Below, piece after piece: positions 1 through 7,056 of a stretch of 39,217 bases of DNA. Position numbers and translations under genes: made by a program. This stretch comes from an uncultured Agathobaculum sp. Lineage in GTDB: Bacteria > Bacillota > Clostridia > Oscillospirales > Butyricicoccaceae. The notes under the pieces were generated by a model. It was given only the letters and a program-made list of their open reading frames with translations, was not told the origin of the DNA and ran no database searches. The DNA lies in assembly GCF_944384765.1 (NCBI RefSeq), contig NZ_CALWUM010000020.1, positions 1 through 39,217 of the forward strand, written 5' to 3'. The number at the start of each line of letters is the position of its first letter. The first letter of the stretch is position 1.

Positions 1-36
1 TACTCCATTATACCGCATTTCCTTCCCCTTTACGAG

Positions 37-64
37 AAAAAGGCCACCGTTTGGTGACCTTTTT
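37..64. terminator. Bidirectional hairpin terminator
   Basis: Stem of 11 bp with one C/A mismatch (37-48 against 53-64) and a GTTT loop. It has an A-run before and a T-run after, so it can stop transcription either way. Read leftward it is the best terminator for the dacF unit that ends at 113. Confidence 0.7.
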
Positions 65-74
65 CGACAGGCTG

Positions 75-98
75 AAGCCGCCCGTGAGGGCGGCTTTT
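75..98 (+). terminator. GC-rich hairpin with T-run on the plus strand
   Basis: Perfect 9-bp stem AAGCCGCCC / GGGCGGCTT with a GTGA loop, followed by TTTTGTTTG on the plus strand. The T-run favours termination of rightward transcription entering from the left of the window. Together with the hairpin at 37-64 it separates dacF from a convergent unit outside the window. Confidence 0.6.
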
Positions 99-112
99 GT
101 TTGCAGGTCTGG

Positions 113-1681
113 TTATCTGCGCCGGCGGCGCTGATAGTTGGTGTTGCGATAGCGGTTGCGCATCTGCTTGCGCTGGTTGCGGCGGCGCATCCCGCCGAAT
201 ACCAGATTGAACAGGATATACAGCACTACAAAGACCGCGAGCAGGATCAGGATCACCCGGAACACGGCCGTTTGGAAAAAGTGCGACAGCCTGTCCGATA
301 TATAGAGCACGCGGCTCATTTCCACATCGGTCAGCGCGACAAGTTCCGCCGTGCCGTAGTTGATGCCGTTATAGGAGTAGGTGATGCTGCTGATCACGTC
401 GCCCGCTTTGATGGGGGCGTCGATCTCCTCAGGGGTAGTGGTGGTCTGCTCGAGCTGATCCACTTCCAGATCCTTGGGCAGCAATGCAACCACATCGTTT
501 TTTACGGTCAGCACAAGCTGGTCGGTGTCCGTGGACAGGTTGACATGCACATAACCGACCGCGTCACCCTGCTTGGCGAGCGTGCGCGACGTGAACGCGC
601 TGAAGCCCCACTGGAACAGGCTCTTGGTGTCCGTGAAGCTCGCGGGGATTTCGGGATACTGCTGCGAGCGGTCGTCGCAGCCCATCACGACTGAATACAG
701 CTTGGCGCCGCCGTACTCCGCATAGCCGACAAAGCAGTTGCCCGCCTGCGAGGTGCTGCCCGTCTTGATGCCCAAGCAGTAATTATAGGCGTATTCCGCA
801 TACGAGCTGAGGATCAGCTTGTTGGTGGTCGTAATGATGCGTTCCTCCTGCTGGCTGGTCGCGGGCATTCTCCACTGCACGGTCGAAACAATATCCGCAA
901 AGGTCTCGTCCTGCATTGCCTGATAGGCGATTTTATACAGGTCGCGCGCCGTGGTGTAGTGGTCATCGTCATGCAGGCCGCAGGGGTTGACAAAATGCGT
1001 GCCCGTGCAGCCAAGCTCGGCAGCACGCTGGTTCATCAGATCGACAAAGCTCTGGTAGTCGCCGCTGACATAGCGCGCAAGCATGTAGGCACATTCATTG
1101 CCCGAGGGCAGCATCAGGCCGTAGAGCAGGTTTTCGATGGTGACGGTTTCGCCTTCCTTGATGCCGGCGGACGAGCTGTCCGCCTCGAGGGTTTCAAAGT
1201 CGGACGCCTGTGCGGTGACCGTGGCGCTCAGATCATCCACGTTTTCGAGCACGAGCAGCGCGGTCATGATCTTGGTGGTGGAAGCAGGATAGCGGCGCTC
1301 GTCCGCATTTTTCTCATACAGCACAAGGCCGGTGTCCGGGCTGATGAGCAGGGCAGCCTCGGCGTTGGTCGCGGGCGCATCCGAGGCCGCAGCGGTGACG
1401 TTGTCCAGATTGGTCGCGCCGGAAGTTTTGGTGGCCGTCTCTCCGTCCTCGCCGGAGGTGCTGTCCCCCTCATCCGAGCTGCCGTCCTCGTCCGCCGTGT
1501 CCTCTTCACCGGAAGATTCGCCCGTGTCGTAGGAATCGGACGCCGCGGTGTCCTCCTCGTCTGCCGGGGCGGCAAGCGCCTGCGGCAGCGGCGAGGCGGC
1601 AAAGAGCAGCGCAAAGCACAGCAGTAGCGCGGCAAGCCGGCTGAGGGCCAAACTATGTATTATCTTATGATTATGTTTCAT
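113..1681 (-). CDS. dacF: D-alanyl-D-alanine carboxypeptidase (DacF-like, penicillin-binding protein 5 family)
   Basis: Serine DD-carboxypeptidase that would remove the terminal D-Ala of peptidoglycan stem peptides outside the membrane. The 522-residue protein has a signal peptide (about 8-38), then a low-complexity Asp/Glu/Ser/Thr linker (about 40-90), then the S11 peptidase domain with all three motifs: STTK (S134-K137), SGN (193-195) and KTG (306-308). A C-terminal domain is followed by a membrane segment (about 473-497) and an Arg-rich tail. I chose the ATG at 1681 because it begins the signal peptide and a GGGGG stretch lies about 6 bases upstream; ATG 1687 is possible and longer frames lack a signal. 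The start overlaps the end of the small upstream gene by 11 bases, suggesting coupling. The call is firm; whether it is vegetative or spore-specific is not visible. Confidence 0.93.
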   Translation of the reverse strand: MKHNHKIIHSLALSRLAALLLCFALLFAASPLPQALAAPADEEDTAASDSYDTGESSGEEDTADEDGSSDEGDSTSGEDGETATKTSGATNLDNVTAAASDAPATNAEAALLISPDTGLVLYEKNADERRYPASTTKIMTALLVLENVDDLSATVTAQASDFETLEADSSSAGIKEGETVTIENLLYGLMLPSGNECAYMLARYVSGDYQSFVDLMNQRAAELGCTGTHFVNPCGLHDDDHYTTARDLYKIAYQAMQDETFADIVSTVQWRMPATSQQEERIITTTNKLILSSYAEYAYNYCLGIKTGSTSQAGNCFVGYAEYGGAKLYSVVMGCDDRSQQYPEIPASFTDTKSLFQWGFSAFTSRTLAKQGDAVGYVHVNLSTDTDQLVLTVKNDVVALLPKDLEVDQLEQTTTTPEEIDAPIKAGDVISSITYSYNGINYGTAELVALTDVEMSRVLYISDRLSHFFQTAVFRVILILLAVFVVLYILFNLVFGGMRRRNQRKQMRNRYRNTNYQRRRRR

Positions 1682-1910
1682 CGTCATCCCCCAGAGAAAA
1701 GTCGGCGTCGGTAAAGTGGCCGCGCAGCGCAGCCGGCTTGGGCGGGATGCGGCGCAGGGGGTCGTATCGGAAGGATCGGCAGTGGCTCGTGCCGTCCACC
1801 ACGCCGCGGCGGCGGCAGGCAATGCGTTCGCCATCCGCCAGCGGGGCGCCGTGCGCACAGTAGGTGCAGCGCGGCTCAATATCCTTTCGCAGCAGCTTTT
1901 TCAGCCTCAT
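1671..1910 (-). CDS. Small conserved-type protein with four cysteines (putative zinc ribbon)
   Basis: A 79-residue protein with CTYC near residue 15, then further cysteines in ACRRRG and HCRSF. The spacing fits a single metal-binding (zinc ribbon-like) knuckle, but metal binding is inference. A run FRYDPLRRIPP follows the last cysteine. I recall similar short proteins of unknown function in clostridial genomes but cannot name a family. The ATG at 1910 has AGGAG about 11 bases upstream. Its end overlaps the dacF start by 11 bases on the same strand, so the two are probably co-transcribed and translationally coupled. It has no signal peptide or membrane segment, so it is probably cytoplasmic. 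Confidence 0.75.
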   Translation of the reverse strand: MRLKKLLRKDIEPRCTYCAHGAPLADGERIACRRRGVVDGTSHCRSFRYDPLRRIPPKPAALRGHFTDADFSLGDDDET

Positions 1911-1983
1911 GCGGTTGGTCACTCCTGTCAAAACGGGCCTGCCCTGCGGCAAGACACAGGCGCCCGCGATATTCTGTGACCCA

Positions 1984-3021
1984 TTATACCTTATTTTTCG
2001 TCTTTTTTCCACCCCAAATTGTAAACAGGATCGCCAGCACAAGCAGCGCAAGGGGGAGCGGGCGCAGCAGGGGCAGGCTGCCGCCTGCCGGTGCGAACAC
2101 CGCAAGCGCCTCCGGGGAAAAGCGCACGAGCAGCGCGGTGATCAGGGCGGCAATGGCGCCGTGCAGCAGTTTGGCGCACACAAAGCCGTCCATCGGCAGG
2201 TTCTGCGGCGCGGCGAGCGCACGCACCTGGAAATGCACGGCCAGCCCGCCGAAGCCCAGCAAAAAGGAGGCGAGCGTCAGCAGCGCGCGCCGCGGCAGCG
2301 GCACGAGCGGCAGGCTGTCCAGTCCGCGCGTCAGTTCGATCAGGCCGGTGAGCGCTGTGCCGTACGGCAGGCGCGCCAGCACCGGCGTGAGCAGCCGCAG
2401 CAGGATGGAAAATACAGCGAGAAATGCGGTCACGGTCAGCGCGGTCGACGCGGCCTCGCGCACGGCCGCACAGAAAGCGGCGGCAAAGCCCTCGCGCGGT
2501 GGCGCGGGCGGCGCGGCCGGGGCAGGGGAGGACAGATTGTCCTCGCGCGCGGTCAGCAGTCCGGCCAGCAGCGCGGCGCAAATATGCACGCCATAGAGCA
2601 CTGCGCCCGTGCGTGTGCTGCCGAACACGCCCAGCCCGACCAGGCTGATGCAGAAACCAGGGCTGGCGCAGTTGCAGAAGGAATTGACGCGCGCGGCCTC
2701 TCGTGGGGAAAGCGCGCCCTGCTGCAGCAGACCGGCAGCGGTCGCCGCGCCGACCGGATAGCCGCCGGTCAGCCCGAGCACGACCGCGGGCGCAGCGGCC
2801 GGCGGCAGACCGTACAGCCGCGCGAGCGGCCGTGCGGCCAGTCGTCCGAGCACATCGGCGAACCCCGTGCGCACGAGCAGCGCGCCGGTGAGGAAAAACG
2901 GGAACAGCGCGGGCAGCGCAGTCTGCGCCGCGAGCGACAGCCCGTCGCGCACGCCGTCGGCGCACGCTGCCGGGCAGAGCAAAAACGCTGCAAGCAGCGC
3001 AAGCGATAAAAACAGCTTCAT
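1984..3021 (-). CDS. ylbJ: Sporulation integral membrane protein, YlbJ-like (nucleoside-recognition/Gate domain)
   Basis: A 345-residue polytopic membrane protein. It starts with a signal-like hydrophobic helix and has repeated hydrophobic segments to the end. The motif LTGGYPVGAATAAGL and the stretch VNSFCNCASPGFCIS are typical of the Gate/nucleoside-recognition family that includes YlbJ and SpoVM-type sporulation proteins. YlbJ is a sigma-E-dependent spore-coat/cortex factor in Bacillus; the transported substrate, if any, is unknown. ATG 3021 has GAGGTGA 6-7 bases upstream. The gene is divergent from yqfC, another sporulation gene, which supports the assignment. It is shorter than Bacillus YlbJ (about 400 residues), so a related Gate-domain paralogue (YtvI/SpmA-like) cannot be excluded. 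Confidence 0.72.
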   Translation of the reverse strand: MKLFLSLALLAAFLLCPAACADGVRDGLSLAAQTALPALFPFFLTGALLVRTGFADVLGRLAARPLARLYGLPPAAAPAVVLGLTGGYPVGAATAAGLLQQGALSPREAARVNSFCNCASPGFCISLVGLGVFGSTRTGAVLYGVHICAALLAGLLTAREDNLSSPAPAAPPAPPREGFAAAFCAAVREAASTALTVTAFLAVFSILLRLLTPVLARLPYGTALTGLIELTRGLDSLPLVPLPRRALLTLASFLLGFGGLAVHFQVRALAAPQNLPMDGFVCAKLLHGAIAALITALLVRFSPEALAVFAPAGGSLPLLRPLPLALLVLAILFTIWGGKKTKNKV

Positions 3022-3108
3022 GGTCTCACCTCGACGGTTCAGGATATGAGAGGCAGGCAAGTTTGATGCCGCCCGTGCATACAATAGCCCGAACGGAGGA
3101 GGGGACGC
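3022..3108. promoter_or_regulatory. Divergent intergenic region with sporulation-type -10 elements
   Basis: On the plus strand CATACAAT (3078-3085) matches the sigma-E -10 consensus and also fits sigma-K; the -35 is poor. On the minus strand CATATCCT lies before the ylbJ-like gene with GCATCAA 14 bases upstream, a loose sigma-E fit. In Bacillus yqfC, yqfD and ylbJ are sigma-E genes. The yqfC start has GGAGGAGGGG close upstream. Site assignments are by eye. Confidence 0.4.
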
Positions 3109-3369
3109 ATGGCGCACGAGGGCTTTGGCGCGGCGCTGCTTGAGGAACTGTGCAGCGACCGGCCGCGTGTGGAGATCATCGGCAACAGCCGTGTGGTGGT
3201 GGAAAACCATCGCGGCATTCAGGAGTATGACGACGGCGTGCTGCGCGTCAAGTGCAGCGGCTGCGAGGTGCGCATCACCGGCGACGGCCTTGCGCTGACT
3301 GCGCTCTCGCTCGACGAGCTGGCGGTGACGGGCACGATCGTTTCGGTGGAATACACCACCGGCGGATGA
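3109..3369 (+). CDS. yqfC: Sporulation protein YqfC (YabP/YqfC family)
   Basis: An 86-residue protein matching the small YabP/YqfC family throughout: VEIIGNSRVVVENHRGI near the N-terminus, YDDGVLRVKCSGCEVRITG in the middle and the hydrophobic, Leu-rich C-terminal half. In Bacillus yqfC is expressed in the mother cell under sigma-E; its biochemical role is unknown. The ATG at 3109 follows a strong GGAGGAGGGG ribosome-binding site. The gene is 22 bases upstream of yqfD, the usual partner, and the two are almost certainly one operon. A sigma-E-like -10 lies at 3078-3085. Confidence 0.9.
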   Translation: MAHEGFGAALLEELCSDRPRVEIIGNSRVVVENHRGIQEYDDGVLRVKCSGCEVRITGDGLALTALSLDELAVTGTIVSVEYTTGG

Positions 3370-3391
3370 CAGACAGGAGGCGGGCAGGCGG

Positions 3392-4630
3392 ATGATCGGA
3401 CGGCTATGGCGGCTGGCACGCGGGCAGGTGCGCGTGCGCATCACGGGCGCAAGCCTGCCGCGGTTTCTCAACCTGTGCGCGTATCATAGCCTGACCCTGC
3501 GGCGCATGAAGCGCACCGCGTGGAACGAGATGTACGCAACCCTATCGCTCGAGGATTTCCGTGCGCTGCGGCGCTATATGGGGCGCACCGGCTGCCGGGT
3601 GCACATTGTGCGGCGGCGCGGTGCACCGTTTCTCGCCGCACGCCTGCGGCCGCGCAAGGCGCTTTGGGGCGGGGCCCTGCTGTTGGCGCTCACCTGGTGG
3701 GTGCTGTGCACCCGGGTCTGGGCGATCGAGACGCAGGTGTCGCCCGCTCTGTCCGAGGGCGAGATTCTCGCGCAGCTCGAGGAGATGGGCGTGCGCATCG
3801 GTGCGCCTATCTCCTCGATTGACACGCACCGTATCCGGTGGAAGATCCTGCAGTTGCAGCCCAATATGACCTTTTTCGCCCTCAACATCCGCGGCAACAG
3901 CATCACCGTGCTCGCAAGCGGCGCAGAGCCGGCGGAGCCCTTGCTCGATCAGGAGGCGGTGACCAAAGTGGTCGCCGCGCGTGACGGGGTGGTGGAAAGC
4001 GTGCACGCGCTGGACGGGCAGGCGCTTGTGCAGGCGGGGGACGCGGTGCAGACGGGCGACACGCTGATCAGCGGCCTGGTGCCGCCCACCCGGGAGGAGG
4101 GCAGCTACCGCCTAACGCACGCGCAGGGTACGGTCGAGGCCTATACCCTGCACGAGGTGCAGTCCGCCCGCGCGCTGGTGACCGACCGCAAGACCTATAC
4201 CGGCAAGGTGCGGCGGCAGTATGCGCTGGTAGTCGGAAATAAACGGTTAAATTTATATATTGGGAGTGGCATTACCGGGGGCACCTGTGATAAAATAATG
4301 GAGACCAGGACGCTGCACCTGTCGGATAGCGTGGTGTTCCCGGTGTCGCTCGTCGTGCAGACCTATGTGTTTTATGAGCGCGCGCCCGCGGAACAGACCG
4401 TGGACGAGATGCGCGTCGAGATGATCTCTCGCGCGCTGGGGGACATCGCCGCGGCGATCGACGGCACGGTCGAGCGCCACGAAGAAACGCTGACCGCGGA
4501 AAACGGCGCGGCTGTGCTGCGCATGCGCGTGCACGCGCTCGAGCAGATCGGCGTCGAGGCGGCCGACGACAGCGAGATCCCGCAGCCCGAAACCGAAGGA
4601 ACGGAGGGCGAGACCGCGCCGCAGACTTAG
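3392..4630 (+). CDS. yqfD: Sporulation protein YqfD
   Basis: A 412-residue protein with the YqfD layout: an N-terminal cytoplasmic region (about 1-85, with RITGASLPRFLNLC), one membrane segment (about 90-110, ALWGGALLLALTWWVLCTRV), then a long extracytoplasmic part carrying the conserved GVRIGAPISSIDTHRI and NMTFFALNIRGNSITV stretches. YqfD is a sigma-E-dependent sporulation protein of unknown biochemistry. The C-terminus is acidic (ETEGTEGETAPQT). ATG 3392 is preceded by GGAGGCGGGCAGGCGG. The order yqfC-yqfD-phoH-ybeY is the usual Firmicute order. About 245 bases filled with hairpins separate it from phoH. Confidence 0.92.
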   Translation: MIGRLWRLARGQVRVRITGASLPRFLNLCAYHSLTLRRMKRTAWNEMYATLSLEDFRALRRYMGRTGCRVHIVRRRGAPFLAARLRPRKALWGGALLLALTWWVLCTRVWAIETQVSPALSEGEILAQLEEMGVRIGAPISSIDTHRIRWKILQLQPNMTFFALNIRGNSITVLASGAEPAEPLLDQEAVTKVVAARDGVVESVHALDGQALVQAGDAVQTGDTLISGLVPPTREEGSYRLTHAQGTVEAYTLHEVQSARALVTDRKTYTGKVRRQYALVVGNKRLNLYIGSGITGGTCDKIMETRTLHLSDSVVFPVSLVVQTYVFYERAPAEQTVDEMRVEMISRALGDIAAAIDGTVERHEETLTAENGAAVLRMRVHALEQIGVEAADDSEIPQPETEGTEGETAPQT

Positions 4631-4652
4631 GCGGGGCGGCGCACGGATTCCC

Positions 4653-4836
4653 CGCGCTGCAGCGCGCATACAAACAGAACCTTGCGGCGCGCCGCAAGGT
4701 TCATAAAAACCGAGAGCATGCATCACGGTTTTTATACAGAGACCGGAAAAAGTTTCCGGTGGAACTTTTCCGGTATTGGACATATCCGCGGCGCAGCCGC
4801 GGTGTGTCCCTCGTCCGAAACTAACGTTTCGGACGA
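4653..4836 (+). repeat. Tandem array of back-to-back hairpins between yqfD and phoH
   Basis: Six inverted repeats follow one another almost without spacer. (0) A 14-bp palindrome at 4653-4666. (1) A perfect 26-bp palindrome at 4677-4702. (2) A 10-bp stem ATAAAAACCG / CGGTTTTTAT, arms 4703-4712 and 4726-4735. (3) Arms 4742-4757 and 4761-4774 built from CCGGAAAA / TTTTCCGG, with one bulged A. (4) Arms 4778-4792 and 4796-4809 with CCGCGGC / GCCGCGG and a GCA loop. (5) An 11-bp stem, arms 4811-4821 and 4826-4836, with a TAAC loop. None is followed by a clear T-run. The stems differ in sequence, so this is not a duplicated unit. The region has no credible coding content although it is open in the phoH frame. 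Confidence 0.75.
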
Positions 4837-4876
4837 CATCAATACGAAAGCAAGGTGCAACCCAATAGAAAAGACA

Positions 4877-5881
4877 ATGCAGGTGGAACAGCCCGAACTG
4901 CTTATGGCGGTATTCGGTGCATTTGATGAGAATATCAAGCTGATCGAGCGCGAGCTTGGCGTGTCGGTCGTCAGCCGGGGAAACGAACTGAAGATCTCCG
5001 GCGAGGGGGCGGAAGCGGACGTCGCTGCGCGCACCATCGGCGCGCTGACAGCGATGGCGGCGCGCGGCGAGGCGATCAGCACGCAGACCGTGCAGTATGT
5101 CATCGGCCTCGCACGCGACGGCCGCGAGGCCGAGGTGCATACCATGAGCCGCGATGTGCTGTGTATCACGGCCAAGGGCAAGCCGGTCAAGGCCAAGACG
5201 CTCGGCCAGAAACGCTATATGGAGGCCATTCGCAAAAACACCATCGTCATGGGTGTCGGACCGGCAGGCACGGGCAAAACCTATCTTGCAGTTGCCGCGG
5301 CGGTCGCAGCGTTCCGGGACAAGCGGGTCTCACGCATTATCCTGACCCGTCCCGCGGTCGAGGCAGGCGAAAAGCTGGGCTTTCTGCCCGGCGATCTGCA
5401 GAGCAAGGTCGACCCTTACCTGCGCCCGCTGTATGACGGCCTGTTTGATATGCTCGGCGCGGAGAATTTTACCAAATATCAGGAGCGCGGCTCGATCGAG
5501 GTGGCGCCGCTGGCTTATATGCGCGGCCGCACGCTGGACGACAGCTTTATCATCCTCGACGAGGCGCAGAACACCACGCCCGAGCAGATGAAGATGTTCC
5601 TGACCCGCCTGGGCTTTGGCTCACAGGCGGTCATCACGGGCGACATCACCCAGATCGACCTGCCGGACGGCAAGGCCTCGGGCCTGAAGGAAGCGCTGCG
5701 CGTGCTGGACGGCGTCGAGGGCATCGCCCAGTGCTATTTGACGGAAAAGGACGTTGTGCGCCACGAGCTGGTGCAGCGCATCGTCAAGGCGTATGCGGAT
5801 TACGAGAGCAAAAAGGGCGGCAAAGGGAAAGCGCCGGACAACAAGCATCCGGCTTTCCGCCGCAAAGGGGACAAGCGATGA
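4877..5881 (+). CDS. phoH: PhoH-family ATPase (PhoH-like protein)
   Basis: A 334-residue PhoH/PhoL protein. The N-terminal domain (about 1-110) precedes a P-loop ATPase domain with GPAGTGKT (128-135) and the Walker B segment FIILDEAQN (D228-E229); LTRPAVEAGEKLGFLPGDL is the family signature. PhoH proteins are linked to RNA metabolism and phosphate stress; the exact substrate is unknown. I chose ATG 4877 because homology of the fold begins there, even though its ribosome-binding site is weak (only AAGGTG about 20 bases up). The in-frame extension back to 4682 merely reads through the hairpin array. The stop overlaps the ybeY start as ATGA. Confidence 0.93.
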   Translation: MQVEQPELLMAVFGAFDENIKLIERELGVSVVSRGNELKISGEGAEADVAARTIGALTAMAARGEAISTQTVQYVIGLARDGREAEVHTMSRDVLCITAKGKPVKAKTLGQKRYMEAIRKNTIVMGVGPAGTGKTYLAVAAAVAAFRDKRVSRIILTRPAVEAGEKLGFLPGDLQSKVDPYLRPLYDGLFDMLGAENFTKYQERGSIEVAPLAYMRGRTLDDSFIILDEAQNTTPEQMKMFLTRLGFGSQAVITGDITQIDLPDGKASGLKEALRVLDGVEGIAQCYLTEKDVVRHELVQRIVKAYADYESKKGGKGKAPDNKHPAFRRKGDKR

Positions 5882-6378
5882 ACCATCAGATCAATATCGG
5901 CTTCGACACCGCCGTGGAGGACGAGCAGGGGGTCAGTGAACTGATCCGCACCTGTGCATTGCGCGTGCTCGAAAGCGAGCGCGTGCCGTTTGACGCGTCG
6001 ATCGACGTGACCGTCGTGGACGCGGACACCATCCGGCAGATGAACGCGGAATACCGGGATAAGGACGCGGTGACCGACGTGCTGTCCTTCCCGATGTATG
6101 AGTTTGTAAACGGCGCGCCGCAGGAGGAGCTTGAGCGCGAGCCGGACACCGGCTGCGTCATGCTCGGGGATATGATCCTGTGCTACACCCGCGCCTGCGA
6201 GCAGGCGGCCGCTTTCGGCCATTCGCCCGCGCGCGAGTGCGGCTATCTGACCACGCATTCCGTGCTGCACCTGCTGGGCTACGACCATGAGCGCAATGAT
6301 GAGGACACCCGCCTGATGCGCATGAAGGAAGAGGACAACCTTGCCTTCCTCGGCCTGACAAGAGAGAACGAGCCATGA
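5878..6378 (+). CDS. ybeY: Endoribonuclease YbeY, rRNA maturation factor
   Basis: A 166-residue metalloprotein of the YbeY (UPF0054) family, needed for 16S rRNA 3-prime end maturation and ribosome quality control. The zinc site HSVLHLLGYDH (three His in H-x3-H-x5-H spacing) is intact near residues 128-138. Upstream NAEYRDKDAVTDVLSFPM is the second family block. The start ATG 5878 overlaps the phoH stop by four bases, and its own stop overlaps dgkA by four bases, so translation of the three genes is coupled. The order phoH-ybeY-dgkA-era is standard in Firmicutes. Confidence 0.96.
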   Translation: MNHQINIGFDTAVEDEQGVSELIRTCALRVLESERVPFDASIDVTVVDADTIRQMNAEYRDKDAVTDVLSFPMYEFVNGAPQEELEREPDTGCVMLGDMILCYTRACEQAAAFGHSPARECGYLTTHSVLHLLGYDHERNDEDTRLMRMKEEDNLAFLGLTRENEP

Positions 6379-6842
6379 AGAAAAACATCCGGAAACTGAG
6401 CGAGAGCTTCCAGCATGCGTTCCGCGGGCTGGCGCTGTGCATCCAGGGCGAGCGCAATTTCCGCGTGCACATGACGGCGGCGTTTTACGTCACGGTTTTT
6501 GCGCTGATGGGCGGCGCGGACGCTGGCGAGGCCGCGCTGCTGTGTCTGTGCTTCGGCCTGACCATGAGCGCCGAGCTGATGAACACGGCGATCGAGCGCC
6601 TGTGCGACCGCCAGGCCAGCGGATACGACGGTTTTGTCCGCAACGCAAAGGACATTGCGGCGGCGGGCGTTGTCGTGTGCGCGGCCGCATGTGCCGCGGT
6701 GGGCGTGTGCATTTTCCTGTTTGGGGGCGTGCTGCCGGCCGCGCTCGGCTGGCTGCTCGCGCACCTTTGGGCTGCCGTGGTGCTGCTCGCAACCGTGCCG
6801 GCTGCACTCTGGTTTGTGTTTCATTATGGAAGAATACAATGA
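6375..6842 (+). CDS. dgkA: Diacylglycerol/undecaprenol kinase (DgkA family)
   Basis: A 155-residue membrane kinase. In Gram-positive bacteria this family mainly phosphorylates undecaprenol to recycle the lipid carrier for wall synthesis. The conserved block ALCIQGERNFRVHM at residues 22-35 and the catalytic stretch SAELMNTAIERLCDR (about 65-80) are present. There are four hydrophobic segments rather than the usual three, because of a C-terminal extension (LGWLLAHLWAAVVLLATVPAALWFVF). The start overlaps the ybeY stop by ATGA. The product is an integral membrane protein at the inner face of the membrane. Confidence 0.93.
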   Translation: MKKNIRKLSESFQHAFRGLALCIQGERNFRVHMTAAFYVTVFALMGGADAGEAALLCLCFGLTMSAELMNTAIERLCDRQASGYDGFVRNAKDIAAAGVVVCAAACAAVGVCIFLFGGVLPAALGWLLAHLWAAVVLLATVPAALWFVFHYGRIQ

Positions 6843-6882
6843 AGGCAACCCCGCACCATGTTGTCTGAGGCGCTTTGCGGAA

Positions 6883-7039
6883 ATTTTGTCCCCGGATTTT
6901 GCCCGCGTTTCCTTGCAATACATCAAGTATTGCCGCGAAAACGCGCCGCATCCGGGACGCAAAATATGCTCGCAAATCGCTCCCTGCCAAATGATGCGGT
7001 ATTGCCTGAGATTTCCCGCCTGCCCGCAGGCGGATCAGG
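6883..7039 (+). other. Structured region before era: long multi-tier hairpin plus a second hairpin
   Basis: An 83-base rod is built from four nested stems on one axis: ATTTTG/CAAAAT (6883-6888 with 6960-6965), CCCGGAT/ATCCGGG (6891-6897 with 6950-6956), CGCGTTT/AAACGCG (6904-6910 with 6939-6945) and GCAATAC/GTATTGC (6915-6921 with 6927-6933; loop ATCAA). A second hairpin has CCTGA/TCAGG (7005-7009 with 7035-7039) around CCGCCTG/CAGGCGG (7016-7022 with 7027-7033). No convincing gene lies between dgkA and era. It could be a structured leader, an RNA-processing site or a palindromic repeat element. Confidence 0.7.
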
Positions 7040-7056
7040 ATATATGGGAGAGCAAT

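Noticed and set aside
4682..4876. In-frame N-terminal extension of PhoH
   Set aside because: It would translate the hairpin array, has no family similarity, and the fold begins at ATG 4877.
6634..7056. In-frame extension of Era back into dgkA
   Set aside because: It runs through dgkA in another frame and through the structured gap; ATG 7057 has a good Shine-Dalgarno and the right family length.
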